A stretch of DNA of 32,521 nucleotides, taken from positions 1 through 32,521 of the forward strand of contig JASKKR010000025.1 in assembly GCA_030154085.1 (NCBI GenBank), given 5' to 3'. Below, piece by piece: positions 1 through 7,998 of the stretch (its first letter is position 1; each line of letters starts with the position of its first letter). The stretch is from Candidatus Cloacimonadota bacterium (GTDB taxonomy: Bacteria; Cloacimonadota; Cloacimonadia; Cloacimonadales; Cloacimonadaceae). The notes under the pieces were generated by a model. The model was not told the DNA's origin, made no database searches, and saw only the letters and a list, made by a program, of their open reading frames with translations. The translations under genes were made by a program, and so were the position numbers.

Positions 1-362
1 CTTTGGATTCATAAATACCAACGTCAATTGAGCAAGCATGACATCGTGATTACCAAAGATGTGATTGTAGACAAGTTATCTTTATGGGTCTTATTTTGCA
101 GCTATAAAAGCGCCTTCTATAATAATGCAATAAGAATCCTTACTCGTGTGCTTCTTAACATTGCATTTCAATTTTACAAATAGAGCAACTGGTCGTTTGA
201 CCTTAGATAGATTGTGTTTAACTATGCCGATATAATGCTCCAAAGAATCATAAGAAGCAATGAGTTGGTATTTACGCCAACATTTGATACTCAACAAGGT
301 TGTGGTTATCCCAAGCATCACTCTTCTGATAGTGTGAATTTCGGGAATAAGGTCACCTTAGT
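1..362. other. Left edge, no confident gene
   Basis: No gene can be assigned with confidence. On the plus strand a frame is open from the window edge to a TAG at 181-183 (60 codons) and could be the C-terminus of a gene starting outside the window; its first 30 residues are mixed charged and hydrophobic, the rest looks random. It overlaps a minus-strand ORF listed separately. I recognised neither. A truncated or decayed gene at a recombination boundary is possible. Confidence 0.3.
91..321 (-). CDS. Hypothetical small ORF, 76 aa, doubtful
   Basis: An ORF of 76 residues that starts with two Met codons and lies 41 nt downstream of the minus-strand hypothetical gene ending at 363. It is lysine-rich, has no signal peptide or membrane segment, and matches no family I know. 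The ribosome-binding site is weak (AGAAGAG directly before the start). Codon choice is not obviously unlike that of its neighbours, which is the only argument for it being real. It overlaps a plus-strand open frame at the window edge, so at most one of the two is coding. Confidence 0.22.
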   Translation of the reverse strand: MMLGITTTLLSIKCWRKYQLIASYDSLEHYIGIVKHNLSKVKRPVALFVKLKCNVKKHTSKDSYCIIIEGAFIAAK

Positions 363-1034
363 TTAGTTGTAGATAGTATCATTAATGCGCAAACTGGTCA
401 CATAAATGATCTCGCAAGCTCCATCGCCTATATCATCCCGTTGCATACTTGTGCTCCAGCTAGCAGTGTATCGATCATCTTGAGTGGCGAATACATCCAC
501 CAAAAATCCATCAATTTGGATTAAGTCTCCCTTCCTCGCCTTTGCCATGGCTTTGCGTAGATTTTTAGTGGCAGGAATAAGATGGTTATTGGACATATGC
601 CCTTGCACATACCCAACATCTATGTCAGCACCCTGCTTATTAGTGAAAATGCAATAACGAATTACCTGGCGATATTTTATTTTGTCGTGCATTTTAGGGA
701 GTTCTCCCCAAATCAAAGCAAAGTCATATGGAGATACTGAGCTCATAAAGCCACTTCTATAGCGCTTCTTCCCCACTAATTGTCCCTGGATTTGGTAGGC
801 AGCTTTGGACTCCATCCGAAACATTGTTTTGCCCAAAAAGAGCAGGGGTAAGGTTTTGAGAGCTGCTTCATCCTGAATTGGCTCTACCTCTGATAAGAGT
901 GGAAATTCTTCCACGGCTTGGTATCCCAGAGCTTGATTTAACCAAAGGTGAACTATCAGGACAGCAAGAATGACCAAGATAGCGCAGCCAGTTAATATGA
1001 GCAAATCTGTTTTGCGCAAAGGACTTCTCCTCAT
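363..1034 (-). CDS. Membrane-anchored conserved hypothetical protein, 223 aa
   Basis: This 223-residue protein has a basic N-terminus followed by one hydrophobic segment (about residues 10-33), so it is probably anchored in the inner membrane with the rest outside. The soluble part has a Ser-Pro-Tyr-Asp-Phe-Ala-Leu-Ile-Trp-Gly motif, a Met-Ser-Asn-Asn-His motif near 148-152, a stretch Lys-Gly-Asp-Leu-Ile-Gln-Ile-Asp-Gly near 169-177, and an end rich in Arg-Asp-Asp and Gly-Asp-Gly-Ala-Cys-Glu. From memory this pattern (SNNH, then KGD..x.G, then DxGxGxCE) recurs in uncharacterised bacterial proteins, but I cannot name a function. A TTGACA lies about 40 nt before the start (1075-1080, minus strand); no good Shine-Dalgarno is visible. 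No terminator follows directly. Confidence 0.8.
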   Translation of the reverse strand: MRRSPLRKTDLLILTGCAILVILAVLIVHLWLNQALGYQAVEEFPLLSEVEPIQDEAALKTLPLLFLGKTMFRMESKAAYQIQGQLVGKKRYRSGFMSSVSPYDFALIWGELPKMHDKIKYRQVIRYCIFTNKQGADIDVGYVQGHMSNNHLIPATKNLRKAMAKARKGDLIQIDGFLVDVFATQDDRYTASWSTSMQRDDIGDGACEIIYVTSLRINDTIYN

Positions 1035-1159
1035 GTGTGGCGTTTAATACAAATTGCTTTTATTTACTCCGTGATGTCAAGATATAGTTTTTTCGAGAGC
1101 CGATAGACTTTGAAAAAATTCTGTATTATATCTACCATTATCGAACAGTAGGAAAATTA

Positions 1160-1190
1160 AGAAAAAGCCCACAGGGGATCTGTGGGCTTA
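1160..1190 (-). terminator. Intrinsic terminator of the 85-aa membrane protein gene
   Basis: A perfect 10-bp inverted repeat (AAGCCCACAG at 1165-1174, CTGTGGGCTT at 1180-1189) with a 5-nt loop is followed on the minus strand by a run of T. It lies 23 nt past the stop codon of the small membrane protein gene and ends its transcript before the next minus-strand gene. Confidence 0.85.
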
Positions 1191-1212
1191 GAACATAGCA
1201 TTTAACAGATTT

Positions 1213-1470
1213 TTACAACCCGGAGTACATACCCAGTATGAGTACAAAAATCAGCACATAAAGCACAATTCCAATCGCCCACAAGATTAACATAGCCAAA
1301 GCCATATTTTTGCGGTTTGGATTTTCAGTCTTGCTTGTCGCCCATACGATAAGCATGACGAGATTGACAACAGGGATGATCATGAGGATCATGGTGATGA
1401 TCCAATCTTTGAGAGTCATAATGGGTGCCATGGGACGTTCATCAACAAAATTCTGTGGTTCTTGATTCAT
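1213..1470 (-). CDS. Small two-span membrane protein, 85 aa
   Basis: This 85-residue protein has a hydrophilic N-terminus of about 20 residues, two hydrophobic segments (about 25-45 and 57-82), and between them a polar loop with Thr-Glu-Asn-Pro-Asn-Arg-Lys-Asn. Short proteins with this plan (Asn-Arg-x-Asn between two helices) are common uncharacterised bacterial membrane proteins; no reaction can be inferred. The start is well supported by AAGGAG at 1478-1483, seven nucleotides upstream. A TTGACA-like -35 lies on the minus strand at 1522-1527. It stands alone, divergent from the EF-G-like gene and closed by its own terminator, so it is a single-gene transcript. Confidence 0.75.
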   Translation of the reverse strand: MNQEPQNFVDERPMAPIMTLKDWIITMILMIIPVVNLVMLIVWATSKTENPNRKNMALAMLILWAIGIVLYVLIFVLILGMYSGL

Positions 1471-1498
1471 CTTTCATCTCCTTGGTAAGCTTTTTTAC

Positions 1499-1527
1499 TA
1501 AATTGCGAAGTAGTTCAATAATGTCAA
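1499..1527 (-). promoter_or_regulatory. Possible promoter of the small membrane protein gene
   Basis: On the minus strand TTGACA (1522-1527) is followed after 17 nt by AATTTA (1499-1504). The -35 is perfect, the -10 is poor. It sits 29 nt upstream of the start codon of the 85-aa protein. Confidence 0.3.
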
Positions 1528-1541
1528 GCAAAACAAAAGCA

Positions 1542-1569
1542 TTGACACCTACTTGGGAATAAAAATCAT
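1542..1569 (+). promoter_or_regulatory. Possible promoter of the EF-G-like gene
   Basis: TTGACA at 1542-1547 is followed after 16 nt by AATCAT. The -35 is perfect, the -10 weak. The site is divergent from the promoter of the small membrane protein gene, and the start codon of the EF-G-like gene follows 55 nt downstream. Confidence 0.3.
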
Positions 1570-1624
1570 GGTTTAATTGGATTTAAATGTCTATTACTAA
1601 TGAGATAAATACACGAGGAAAAAC

Positions 1625-3682
1625 ATGAAAGAATACTCAATGAAGAAGTTACGCAACCTGATGCTTGTCGGTGCAAGTGGTGCTGGAAAAACAACCTTGG
1701 CCGAACAAATCTTTTATCTTACAAAAAGTTCAACCCGTTTGGGAAAGATTGATGAAGGGAATACTGTATTGGATTTTGATCCTGAAGAGATCGCCAAGAA
1801 GATGTCTTTGGGACTCTCAATCGGCTACGTAGATCATAAAGATCATAGGATAAACATCCTCGATGCACCAGGATATCCTGATTTTGTGGGAGACACCGTT
1901 GTGGCACTTCCTGCCGTGGAAAACGTTGTCGTGGTTGCAAATGCTGCTGGCGGCTTTGAAGTGGGTCTTGAACTTGCTTTGGAACAACTCGAAGGCAAAT
2001 CTAAGAGCAAAATTATTCTAGTAAATCGCATGGACAGCGAACATGCAGATTATGATAAGACTCTGGAAACTATCCACGAAAATGCAGATATCCGCCCCGT
2101 AAAGGTGCACATCCCCATTGGTAAGGAAGGATCTTTTGAAGGTGTTATAGACCTTGTCCGCCAAAAAGCCTATACCGCATCAGGTGAAAGCGAGATCCCG
2201 GCGAGTATGACTGACATAGCCGAAGAAGCTAGATTGCAGCTTATGGAGGCAGTAGCAGAGACTGATGAGGCTCTTCTCAATGAATTTTTGGAAAACATGG
2301 AGCTTTCAGAAGAAAGCCTGACTGGTGGTCTTAAGAAAGCTATCGCCTCTGGTGAAGTGATACCAGCCTTTGTGTGTTCAGCTGGTACCGGCGTAGGGGT
2401 GATGCCGTTTTTGCAAAGTGTCATCGACTATCTGCCATCCCCTGCTGATAGACCCGCAGTCGAATTGGTTGAAGGCGACCAAACCAAGGAATTTATAGCA
2501 TCTCCCGATGGCGAGATTTTGGGCTATCTTTTTAAACTTTATGCAGATCCCAGCATGGGAGACATTGCCTACGTCCGGATGTTCTCTGGCACTCTTAAAC
2601 CCGGAACAGAATTTTATACTCCCGAGAAAGAAGCCAAGGACAAAGCCGGAAACATGTATTATATGTTTGGCAAAAACCGTCATGACTGTTCTGAGATCAG
2701 AGCAGGCGAGATTGGTGCAGTGGTGAAGCTAAAAAATGCTCGAGTGATGAGCAGTATCGTTGCGATGAATGCTCGCCATGCCATCAAGCCTGTAGAGCTA
2801 CCATCTGCCACTACCTGGCAAGCGATCAAAGCCATAAATCAGTCTGATGAAGATAAGATCGGGACAGCTCTATATCGCGTTATCGCCGAAGATCCTACAA
2901 TTCGCTATGATCTAAATACAGAGACCCACGAGAATGTGCTTTCCGGAATGGGCGATCAGCAACTTTCACTAGTGCTCAAGAAGCTCAAAAATCGCTACAA
3001 AGTTGAAGCTGAGCTCAAAACTCCACGCATCCCCTACAAAGAAACCATTACTGCAAGCGCAGAAAGTAACTACAAGCACAAAAAGCAGTCTGGTGGAAGA
3101 GGTCAATATGGAGAAGTATACTTCCGCATCAGACCAACTGAGCGTGGACATGGTTTTGAGTTTATAAATTCGATCGTGGGCGGGACTATCCCATCGAACT
3201 TCATTCCAGCCATTGAGAAAGGTCTTATTGAGACCATGGAAAAAGGTATTATCGCCGGATATCCAGTTGTAGACGTGGCAGTCGAAGTTTACTATGGCAG
3301 TTATCATGATGTGGATAGTTCTGAGATGGCATTTAAGATTGCTGCCTCTATGGCTCTTAAAGAAGGCTTCAAAAAATGTAAACCAATCCTTTTGGAACCG
3401 ATTCACAATCTGGTGATCATCGTTCCAAGTGAATATATGGGAGATGTGATGGGTGATATATCGACCCGTCGTGGCCGCATCATGGGCATGGAACAACGCG
3501 GTAAAAAGCAGCATCTTTCTGCACAGATGCCTCTAGCTGAGATGTTTGGCTACTACACCGCGCTGAAATCCTTTACTCAAGGAAGAGGTCGTTTTACTCA
3601 AGAATTTTCCCACTACGAAAGAGTCCCGGAAGATATCGCCCAGAAGGTGATAGCTGCCTGGCAGGATAACGATATTCAGTAA
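1625..3682 (+). CDS. EF-G-like translational GTPase (non-canonical EF-G paralogue)
   Basis: A 685-residue GTPase with the five-domain plan of elongation factor G: G domain to about residue 270, domain II about 285-375, then domains III to V, the last ending near 675. Visible motifs are the P-loop Gly-Ala-Ser-Gly-Ala-Gly-Lys-Thr-Thr (about 16-24), Asp-Ala-Pro-Gly-Tyr-Pro-Asp-Phe (G3), Asn-Arg-Met-Asp (G4) and Cys-Ser-Ala-Gly (G5). The switch I region lacks the Arg-Gly-Ile-Thr-Ile of true EF-G and instead reads Lys-Lys-Met-Ser-Leu-Gly-Leu-Ser-Ile. This resembles the EF-G-like group (such as the Thermus 'EF-G-2' protein), not the main translocase, so its exact role is unsettled. GAGGA lies just before the ATG; an in-frame ATG five codons later is an alternative. 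It heads the run leading into yebC, 15 nt downstream. Confidence 0.9.
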   Translation: MKEYSMKKLRNLMLVGASGAGKTTLAEQIFYLTKSSTRLGKIDEGNTVLDFDPEEIAKKMSLGLSIGYVDHKDHRINILDAPGYPDFVGDTVVALPAVENVVVVANAAGGFEVGLELALEQLEGKSKSKIILVNRMDSEHADYDKTLETIHENADIRPVKVHIPIGKEGSFEGVIDLVRQKAYTASGESEIPASMTDIAEEARLQLMEAVAETDEALLNEFLENMELSEESLTGGLKKAIASGEVIPAFVCSAGTGVGVMPFLQSVIDYLPSPADRPAVELVEGDQTKEFIASPDGEILGYLFKLYADPSMGDIAYVRMFSGTLKPGTEFYTPEKEAKDKAGNMYYMFGKNRHDCSEIRAGEIGAVVKLKNARVMSSIVAMNARHAIKPVELPSATTWQAIKAINQSDEDKIGTALYRVIAEDPTIRYDLNTETHENVLSGMGDQQLSLVLKKLKNRYKVEAELKTPRIPYKETITASAESNYKHKKQSGGRGQYGEVYFRIRPTERGHGFEFINSIVGGTIPSNFIPAIEKGLIETMEKGIIAGYPVVDVAVEVYYGSYHDVDSSEMAFKIAASMALKEGFKKCKPILLEPIHNLVIIVPSEYMGDVMGDISTRRGRIMGMEQRGKKQHLSAQMPLAEMFGYYTALKSFTQGRGRFTQEFSHYERVPEDIAQKVIAAWQDNDIQ

Positions 3683-3697
3683 AAAAAAGAGGTATGT

Positions 3698-4447
3698 ATG
3701 TCCGGACACAATAAGTGGAGCTCTATTAAGCATAAAAAAGGCGCGGTCGATGCAAAGAGAGGTAAGATTTTTACCCGCATCGTGAAGGAGATCATTTTAG
3801 CTGCCAAAAGTGGAGGAGGAGACCCTGAAGCTAATCCTCGTCTACGCACGGCGATACTTACAGCAAAAAATGCAAATATGCCCCGGGAAAATATTGAACG
3901 CGCGATTAAGCGTGGTACCGGCGAAATTGAAGGAGTCAACTACGAAGAAATCACTTATGAGGGCTATGGGCAAAACGGAGTCGGCATAGTGATTGACGTA
4001 ATGACAGATAACAAAAATCGCACTGTGGCAGAATTGCGCCATGTACTATCCAAATATGGCGGCAGTCTCGCAGAAACCGGAGCAGTTTCTTGGAATTTTG
4101 ATCTTAAGGGCTTTTTTAATGTCCCCGTTGCCGGGTTGGATGAGGAAGAATTCATGTTGCAAGCCTTGGAAGCTGGTGCAGATGATGTTGAAATGGGAGA
4201 TGAATATTTTGATGTCTATACATCACCCACAGATTTCCATACCGTCCTCGGGAATATGGAAGCTGCCGGATTCCCCGTGGAAAATGCAGAACTAATAAGA
4301 GTTCCTAAGACCACAATAAATGCTGATGAAGTAGCACCCAAGCTGCTAAAGCTGATTGAAGCGTTGGAAGACTTGGACGACGTTCAAAGAGTCTATGCCA
4401 ATTTTGAACTTTCAGACGAGGTGATGGCAGAATTATCACAGGAATAA
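3698..4447 (+). CDS. yebC: YebC/PmpR/TACO1 family protein
   Basis: A 249-residue YebC family protein of the usual length. The N-terminus Met-Ser-Gly-His-Asn-Lys-Trp-Ser-Ser-Ile-Lys-His-Lys-Lys is the family hallmark, followed by Asp-Ala-Lys-Arg-Gly-Lys, the Asn-Met-Pro-Arg-Glu-Asn-Ile-Glu-Arg-Ala-Ile-Lys-Arg-Gly block (about 61-74) and Tyr-Glu-Gly-Tyr-Gly. Family members have been described as DNA-binding regulators and, more recently, as factors that help ribosomes through difficult sequences; the mitochondrial relative is TACO1. AAAGAGG lies 6 nt before the start. It directly precedes ruvC, an arrangement common in bacteria, and follows a translational GTPase, which fits the translation role. 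Confidence 0.95.
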   Translation: MSGHNKWSSIKHKKGAVDAKRGKIFTRIVKEIILAAKSGGGDPEANPRLRTAILTAKNANMPRENIERAIKRGTGEIEGVNYEEITYEGYGQNGVGIVIDVMTDNKNRTVAELRHVLSKYGGSLAETGAVSWNFDLKGFFNVPVAGLDEEEFMLQALEAGADDVEMGDEYFDVYTSPTDFHTVLGNMEAAGFPVENAELIRVPKTTINADEVAPKLLKLIEALEDLDDVQRVYANFELSDEVMAELSQE

Positions 4448-4451
4448 ATCC

Positions 4452-4937
4452 ATGATGATAATGGGTATTGACCCTGGTAGCCGCTATTGCGGTTATGCGC
4501 TCATCCAAACATCTCGGAGCAAAGTGTTGGCGGCGGGTTGCGATGTTTTTGACGTGACCCGCGAATCGACTCTGGGAGCGCGCCTAGCTCTGCTTTATAG
4601 TCATCTTATAGATATTCTTGTAGAATACAAACCAGATTGTGTGGCTATTGAGACGATGTTTTTTCAAAAGCACATCAAGAGTATCTTTACTTTAGGGCAT
4701 GCTCGTGGCGTCTTGCTCCTGGCATTTGCACAGAAGGGAATTCCGGTGATCGAATATAGCCCACGCGAAGTCAAGAAAGCAGTAGTGGGCAATGGTAATG
4801 CAACCAAAGAACAAGTTCGTTTTATGATCCAGAAGATCTATCATTTACAAGAAAAGGAACTTCGAGATGATGCTTTCGACGCTCTGGCTATTGCTACCAC
4901 CCACTATAATAGAATCAAATGGACACAAGAACCATGA
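4452..4937 (+). CDS. ruvC: Holliday junction resolvase RuvC
   Basis: A 161-residue RuvC, the endonuclease that cuts Holliday junctions in symmetric pairs together with RuvAB. The RNase H-like fold's four acidic residues are present: Asp7 (Gly-Ile-Asp-Pro-Gly), Glu67 (Ala-Ile-Glu-Thr-Met), Asp140 and Asp143 (Asp-Asp-Ala-Phe-Asp-Ala-Leu-Ala-Ile-Ala). The C-terminal tail is somewhat short compared with the E. coli protein. Two consecutive ATG codons (4452 and 4455) could start it; AGGAAT upstream fits either. The gene follows yebC by 4 nt and its stop codon overlaps the ruvA start in an ATGA, indicating translational coupling. Confidence 0.96.
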   Translation: MMIMGIDPGSRYCGYALIQTSRSKVLAAGCDVFDVTRESTLGARLALLYSHLIDILVEYKPDCVAIETMFFQKHIKSIFTLGHARGVLLLAFAQKGIPVIEYSPREVKKAVVGNGNATKEQVRFMIQKIYHLQEKELRDDAFDALAIATTHYNRIKWTQEP

Positions 4938-5536
4938 TCCACTATATAAATGGAATCTTGAAGCATAAAAGTCCTGTCGCAGCTATTATAGACGTTCATG
5001 GGATTGGAATCGAGCTTAGGATCCCGGTTTCTACTTATGAGAATTTGCCCAAGCTAGAGGAGAAATGTTCTCTGTATACTGAGCTTAATATCTCTCAGGA
5101 TGATCTTCGCATCTATGGCTTTGCCACTTTAGCTGAGCGGGAGCTGTTTAATCGCTTGGTCAAGATCAGCGGAATTGGACCTAAAATAGCCATCTCAATT
5201 CTTTCAACCTTAAGTATCCCTGCATTTGTAAAAAGTATTCGCAGCGGTGAGGAAGGGCTCCTTACCCGCGTGCCGGGGATCGGGAAGAAGAGCGCACAGC
5301 GATTGATCGTGGAACTAAGGGACAAGGTGCATACTATCCTTGATTTTGTTGAAGAAGGGCAAGAGATGAGCTCTGAAGGGCATCTCCAAGAAGTGGAAAC
5401 AGCGCTTTTGGCACTGGGCTTCAATGCATCTGCCATATCGCGAGAACTAAGACTGCTTAATGAAGACGATCTGTCTTTGGCATCTGAGCAATTAATAAAA
5501 GAAATCATAAAGAGACTTTACCAGAGGGCAAAATGA
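4934..5536 (+). CDS. ruvA: Holliday junction branch migration protein RuvA
   Basis: A 200-residue RuvA, which binds four-way junctions as a tetramer and loads the RuvB motor. The start is placed at 4934, where ATGA overlaps the ruvC stop, because RuvA proteins begin Met-Ile-x-x-Ile-x-Gly; an in-frame ATG at 4919 would add five unlikely residues. The N-terminal OB domain covers about 1-64. Two helix-hairpin-helix motifs are clear: Ile-Ser-Gly-Ile-Gly-Pro-Lys and Val-Pro-Gly-Ile-Gly-Lys-Lys-Ser-Ala-Gln-Arg. The C-terminal RuvB-binding domain (about 145-200) is complete. ruvB is not next to it; rsmB follows, overlapping by ATGA. Confidence 0.96.
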   Translation: MIHYINGILKHKSPVAAIIDVHGIGIELRIPVSTYENLPKLEEKCSLYTELNISQDDLRIYGFATLAERELFNRLVKISGIGPKIAISILSTLSIPAFVKSIRSGEEGLLTRVPGIGKKSAQRLIVELRDKVHTILDFVEEGQEMSSEGHLQEVETALLALGFNASAISRELRLLNEDDLSLASEQLIKEIIKRLYQRAK

Positions 5537-6849
5537 GCTTTCGTCAAGAAGCATACAACACCATCCTTAAAGTGCTAAAAAACGGAGATTTCTCAGATAA
5601 CCTATTACATCAGCGTGCTAAGAAATTAAAGGGTAGAAGCGAAGATATAAGCCTGTTTTACACTACCGTCAAGGGCGTGATCAAAATGCGCCAGAAACTG
5701 GATTTCATCATTTCACACTATACAGATGCAGAAAAATATAAGAATACTGATCTCAAGATCAAAATCATGCTATATCTGGGATTATATCAGATCATATATC
5801 TCGATAGCATTCCCAATCATGCCGCCGTGAACGAAACGGTAGAGCTCGCCAAAATCAATCTTTCCGCGCAAGCAGCAGACTTTGTGAATGCTATACTCAG
5901 AGCATATCTTAGGGAAGACAAGACCAAATATCCCCAGGATCCAGCTCTGAGGATTGCCTATGAACACTCCTATCCCCCTGAGTTGATTAAGACTTGGATC
6001 TCCCTTTTTGGAGAAGAAGATACAGAATATCTAGCCATGTATTTCAACGAAAACCCCGCTTTGCACATCCGCGTAAACTCAACCGCGACAACAGGGGAAA
6101 AACTGCAAAACTACTTTAACCGCCGGGACATCCAGATCACTGCTTGCCCCGCTAGCAAGATGATGTATGTCACTCATCAAGCAGCTGCTGTCTTGGAAGA
6201 TGTTGCTTTTTCAGAGGGCTATTTCTCAGTGCAAGACACCTCTGCTGCTCTGGTCGTGGAGCTCTTGGATCCTAAACCTGAACAATCTGTATTGGATCTT
6301 TTCGCTGCCCCAGGAGGTAAATGCACGTATATATCCGAGCTCATGAAAAACACCGGGGAAGTCATCGCGGTTGACAAGATTCCAACGAAGATGAAACTCC
6401 TTAAGCAGGCTGCCGACCGCCTTCAGCTTACAAACATCATCCAGATCACAACTGATGCTCTGAAATATGGACCAGTTGCCCCCGCCTACGATCGAGTATT
6501 GGTGGATGCTCCATGTTCAGGATGGGGAGTATTCTCCCGTAAAGCAGATCTGAGATGGCAGGCCCACAACAATATTCCAGAACTCATTAAATTGCAGGAA
6601 AAAGCATTGGATCATGCTGCTAATTTTGTGAAACCAGAGGGCTTTTTAGTTTATTCTACTTGTACAATGAATCCTCAAGAAAATGAAGAACAAGTGCAGC
6701 GCTTTTTAGAGAAGAATCCAAAGTTTGAGCTAGTCCCGGCTGAAAGATATATCCCCAAAGACTATACAGATAAAGGATTCTTGAAGACAGTCCCATTCAA
6801 GCACCATATGGATGGCGCCTTTGCCGCCAAGATGCAAAAGAAAAAGTGA
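5533..6849 (+). CDS. rsmB: 16S rRNA cytosine-5 methyltransferase RsmB (Sun/Fmu)
   Basis: A 438-residue protein of typical RsmB length. Residues 1-130 are a NusB-like RNA-binding domain (Asn-His-Ala-Ala-Val-Asn-Glu-Thr-Val-Glu near 95-104). Residues 170-438 are the SAM-dependent methyltransferase: motif I Leu-Asp-Leu-Phe-Ala-Ala-Pro-Gly-Gly-Lys at 254-263, Asp-Ala-Pro-Cys-Ser-Gly at 325-330 and Tyr-Ser-Thr-Cys-Thr at 374-378. Cys377 is the expected nucleophile and Cys328 the residue that releases the product. In E. coli the enzyme makes m5C967 of 16S rRNA. The ATGA overlap with ruvA at 5533-5536 and AGAGGG upstream fix the start and suggest coupled translation. Confidence 0.95.
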   Translation: MSFRQEAYNTILKVLKNGDFSDNLLHQRAKKLKGRSEDISLFYTTVKGVIKMRQKLDFIISHYTDAEKYKNTDLKIKIMLYLGLYQIIYLDSIPNHAAVNETVELAKINLSAQAADFVNAILRAYLREDKTKYPQDPALRIAYEHSYPPELIKTWISLFGEEDTEYLAMYFNENPALHIRVNSTATTGEKLQNYFNRRDIQITACPASKMMYVTHQAAAVLEDVAFSEGYFSVQDTSAALVVELLDPKPEQSVLDLFAAPGGKCTYISELMKNTGEVIAVDKIPTKMKLLKQAADRLQLTNIIQITTDALKYGPVAPAYDRVLVDAPCSGWGVFSRKADLRWQAHNNIPELIKLQEKALDHAANFVKPEGFLVYSTCTMNPQENEEQVQRFLEKNPKFELVPAERYIPKDYTDKGFLKTVPFKHHMDGAFAAKMQKKK

Positions 6850-6858
6850 GGCTAAATC

Positions 6859-7443
6859 ATGAATAAGCACAAAGTTCAAAAGGGCTTTTATGCCATAGGA
6901 ATAGGACTGGGAATTATCTTCGTAACCGCCTTTTTATTTGGACAAGTGCTACTGCCTTTCGCTATCGGTCGACCCGAGAAGGTAAAAATACCGGATGTAG
7001 TAGGCATGAGCCTTGCTCAGGCTAAACGGGTATTAGCAGAGGACAAGTTACATGTAGTGATCAGAGACTCTTTATACAGTGAGACTGCCAAGATAGATCA
7101 TGTTCTGGAACAAACTCCGTCAGCAGGATCACTTCTCAAAGAGGAAGGTACAGTATTTTTAGTTGTCAGCAAAGGTAGCAAGATGGTCACAGTTCCCGAT
7201 ATCTTGGGCACCAGTTTCCAGGATGCCATGATTATATTGCGAAACCATAATTTACGTAGCACAGTCGTCGACTCAGTGTACAGCGACAGTGTGGCTCGTA
7301 ATGCTGTTTTGCGCTCTGTCCCCGCCCCAGGTACTAAGGTAGAACGACAAACTCTCGTGCGTCTTAGCCTCAGCCGAGGTCCGGAAATAATCCCAGACAG
7401 TCTGGATGCAATAGATCGCTACTTTCAGGACTGGGAATATTAA
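6859..7443 (+). CDS. Membrane-anchored protein with two PASTA domains
   Basis: A 194-residue protein with a short basic N-terminus, one membrane segment (about 9-33) and two PASTA domains in the periplasm: about 42-106 (Lys-Ile-Pro-Asp-Val-Val-Gly-Met-Ser to Val-Val-Ser-Lys-Gly) and about 109-173 (Val-Pro-Asp-Ile-Leu-Gly-Thr-Ser to Leu-Ser-Arg-Gly). PASTA domains bind muropeptides or peptidoglycan in penicillin-binding proteins and Ser/Thr kinases; here there is no kinase or transpeptidase, so a stand-alone cell-wall sensing or scaffolding role is the most that can be said. It lies 9 nt after rsmB with GTGAGG before the ATG and is probably the last gene of the yebC-ruvC-ruvA-rsmB run. No strong terminator follows. 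Confidence 0.9.
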   Translation: MNKHKVQKGFYAIGIGLGIIFVTAFLFGQVLLPFAIGRPEKVKIPDVVGMSLAQAKRVLAEDKLHVVIRDSLYSETAKIDHVLEQTPSAGSLLKEEGTVFLVVSKGSKMVTVPDILGTSFQDAMIILRNHNLRSTVVDSVYSDSVARNAVLRSVPAPGTKVERQTLVRLSLSRGPEIIPDSLDAIDRYFQDWEY

Positions 7444-7650
7444 TACTTAAAAACCGTTCGGTAAATTCCTGCTGGTTTCGCATTCAAAAGAGGTTCTATA
7501 GGCTTTTTACAATGCAATATTATCTATTTTATCCTTTATGGTAAAAGTGCCAGAAACAAGCTGTGAACAAAGCGACAAGAGCTGCCCAACCAAGAGATAT
7601 TAGTCATGAAATGGTAAGCATACAAAGTCACCGACGAGGAATTTGCGCAA

Positions 7651-7682
7651 AATAAAAAAGGACCAATCCCTTGGATAGGTCC
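7651..7682 (-). terminator. Terminator of tRNA-Ala
   Basis: On the minus strand, 7 nt past the tRNA 3' end, GGACC-T-ATCC pairs with GGAT-T-GGTCC across a short loop (7660-7682), followed by six T and then ATTTT. This is a typical intrinsic terminator and shows that the tRNA is transcribed alone. Confidence 0.85.
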
Positions 7683-7688
7683 AAATTA

Positions 7689-7764
7689 TGGTGGAGCATA
7701 GCGGGATCGAACCGCTGACCTCATGACTGCCAGTCATGCGCTCTCCCAGCTGAGCTAATGCCCC
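7689..7764 (-). tRNA. tRNA-Ala (anticodon GGC)
   Basis: A 76-nt cloverleaf on the minus strand with the CCA end encoded. The acceptor stem GGGGCAT/ATGCTCC contains the G3-U70 wobble pair that identifies alanine tRNAs. The anticodon loop is CTGGCAG, giving anticodon GGC for GCC and GCU codons. The D arm is GCTC...GAGC and the T arm AGCGG-TTCGATC-CCGCT. It lies alone between two plus-strand protein genes and ends in its own terminator. Confidence 0.97.
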
Positions 7765-7998
7765 ACGCGCTAAGTCATTTTGTTTGATCAAAGTCTTCAG
7801 ATAGCCGATTGTTGTCAAGTAGAAAAAGCGTAGATGATTTCACTGTTGTGCCAAGATACTAATATATATCGACTTATGCAGTGCCATATTCTCTGTTCCC
7901 CAGAAGATCGTGGCATGATAAAAAAAATAACTTGTATAAAATCACACTCTTGGAAAACTGACTCCCTAAATGAAATTACGATCCAAGTGGAGGATATA

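Noticed and set aside
2969-3514. 181-residue minus-strand frame within the EF-G-like gene
   Set aside because: Antisense shadow of a strongly conserved coding region; Phe/His-rich product without motifs.
7834-7998. 55-residue N-terminal extension of the PpiD-like protein
   Set aside because: It would put a polar segment before the membrane anchor and lacks a ribosome-binding site; GTGGAGG supports 7999.
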